Source of the DNA: Bacteroidales bacterium
GTDB lineage: Bacteria; Bacteroidota; Bacteroidia; Bacteroidales; UBA932
Length of the DNA stretch: 6,380 nucleotides
NCBI GenBank assembly: GCA_017383945.1
Contig: JAFNUQ010000056.1
Location: 1 to 6,380, forward strand
Direction: 5' to 3'
Shown here: piece by piece, positions 5,923 to 6,380 of the stretch
Layout of the letters: each line of letters starts with the position of its first letter
Numbering within the stretch: position 1 is the stretch's first letter
Position numbers and translations under genes: made by a program
Notes under the pieces: model-generated
What the model saw: only the letters and a program-made list of their open reading frames with translations
Databases searched by the model: none
Told to the model about the DNA's origin: nothing

Positions 5923-6380
5923 AGTCTGTCTTTTTCTGCGTGGTCGGAGTTGTCGATGTTGTGTGGAGTGATGGTGATGTAGCCCTCTTCAAGCAGAAGG
6001 TGGTCTGCCGGATATATGTTGCCTTCGTCACTTGTGAAATCTCCGGCCATAACATAGACTTCCTCTCCTTCTTCGAGGTTTCTGAGATATTCCATCGCTT
6101 CGTCAGAAGGCTTCTTGCCTGTTCTTTCAAGGAACTCGTTGTAATCCTGGTATTCTTTTTCCCAATGAGCCATACCCATATGGCAGAGCTTTACGCCTTT
6201 GATCTGCTCTGCCGGAAGGTCTGGGAAGTTGATATTGAAGAACTGGCCTTTGTCACCGCTTTTCTTTTCCAAAATTTGGTCTATCAGACTTGGCAACAGT
6301 GCTTTGATGCTGGAAAAATCAGCATCTGGGTCATAGCTGTCCAGGCTCACGCCAATCGAAGGGATGCCGTTGACAGCACC
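5904..6380 (-). CDS. surE: 5'/3'-nucleotidase SurE, N-terminus cut off by window edge
   Basis: Metal-dependent nucleoside monophosphate phosphatase of the SurE family, cytoplasmic. Only the C-terminal 158 residues are visible. The frame is open to the window edge, and the GTG at 6350 is an internal Val codon, because upstream residues GAVNGIPSIG continue the conserved SurE stretch (G-IPSI.VSLDSY, followed by DADF). Further family features are the NINFP core strand and the C-terminal region with ADHLLLEEGYITITP, equivalent to the usual (T)D.WAL..GY(I/V)S(V/I)TP. The metal-binding DD and SGxN motifs lie in the missing N-terminal part, so activity cannot be judged. SurE proteins are typically about 250 aa, so about 90-100 residues are missing. 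The gene overlaps lpxB by 19 nt; surE next to lpxB is, to my knowledge, a recurring arrangement in Bacteroidota. Confidence 0.93.
   Translation of the reverse strand, partial: GAVNGIPSIGVSLDSYDPDADFSSIKALLPSLIDQILEKKSGDKGQFFNINFPDLPAEQIKGVKLCHMGMAHWEKEYQDYNEFLERTGKKPSDEAMEYLRNLEEGEEVYVMAGDFTSDEGNIYPADHLLLEEGYITITPHNIDNSDHAEKDRLCDITL

Noticed and set aside
6348..6350. GTG as the start of surE
   Set aside because: The residues upstream in the same frame (GAVNGIPSIG) continue a conserved SurE segment, so this is an internal Val codon.
1..6380. Mobile element, CRISPR array, defence system or RNA gene
   Set aside because: All of the window except 6 nt is accounted for by six recognisable chromosomal genes. 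No direct-repeat array, terminal inverted repeats, transposase motif or tRNA/rRNA-like sequence was seen.

Overview
The window is almost entirely coding and holds six housekeeping-type genes in two convergent groups. I infer a Gram-negative member of the Bacteroidota, probably Bacteroidales. The signs are a long YidC (613 aa) with a large periplasmic domain and Lys in place of the usual groove Arg, a DUF349-repeat protein of the type common in that phylum, a surE-lpxB gene pair, and starts with no clear Shine-Dalgarno sequence. The species cannot be named from this sequence.

Plus strand (1-4075): the 3' part of a DUF349 multi-repeat coiled-coil gene, then yidC (membrane protein insertase), then a yggS/PLPBP-type pyridoxal-phosphate-binding protein. 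Both junctions are the same 1-nt stop/start overlap (TAATG), so the three genes look like one translationally coupled operon. A strong stem-loop (3424-3469) lies inside the first 24 codons of yggS and ends on the PLP-lysine codon. It is the most unexpected non-coding structure in the window.

Minus strand (6380-4072, read right to left): the 3' part of surE (5'/3'-nucleotidase), lpxB (lipid-A-disaccharide synthase) starting 19 nt inside surE, and a short-chain dehydrogenase/reductase (SDR) starting 6 nt after the lpxB stop, in the same reading frame. This is also a compact operon. It links lipid A synthesis to a nucleotidase and to an oxidoreductase of unknown substrate.

The two operons collide tail to tail. 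The yggS and SDR stop codons share the palindrome TTAA (4072-4075), so there is no intergenic space for an ordinary terminator. The only non-coding bases between genes are 4780-4785. I see no RNA genes, mobile elements, CRISPR arrays, attachment sites or defence genes. This looks like an ordinary core-genome segment. The points worth following up are the yggS stem-loop, the DUF349-yidC coupling, the terminator-free convergent overlap, and a few residue-level oddities.
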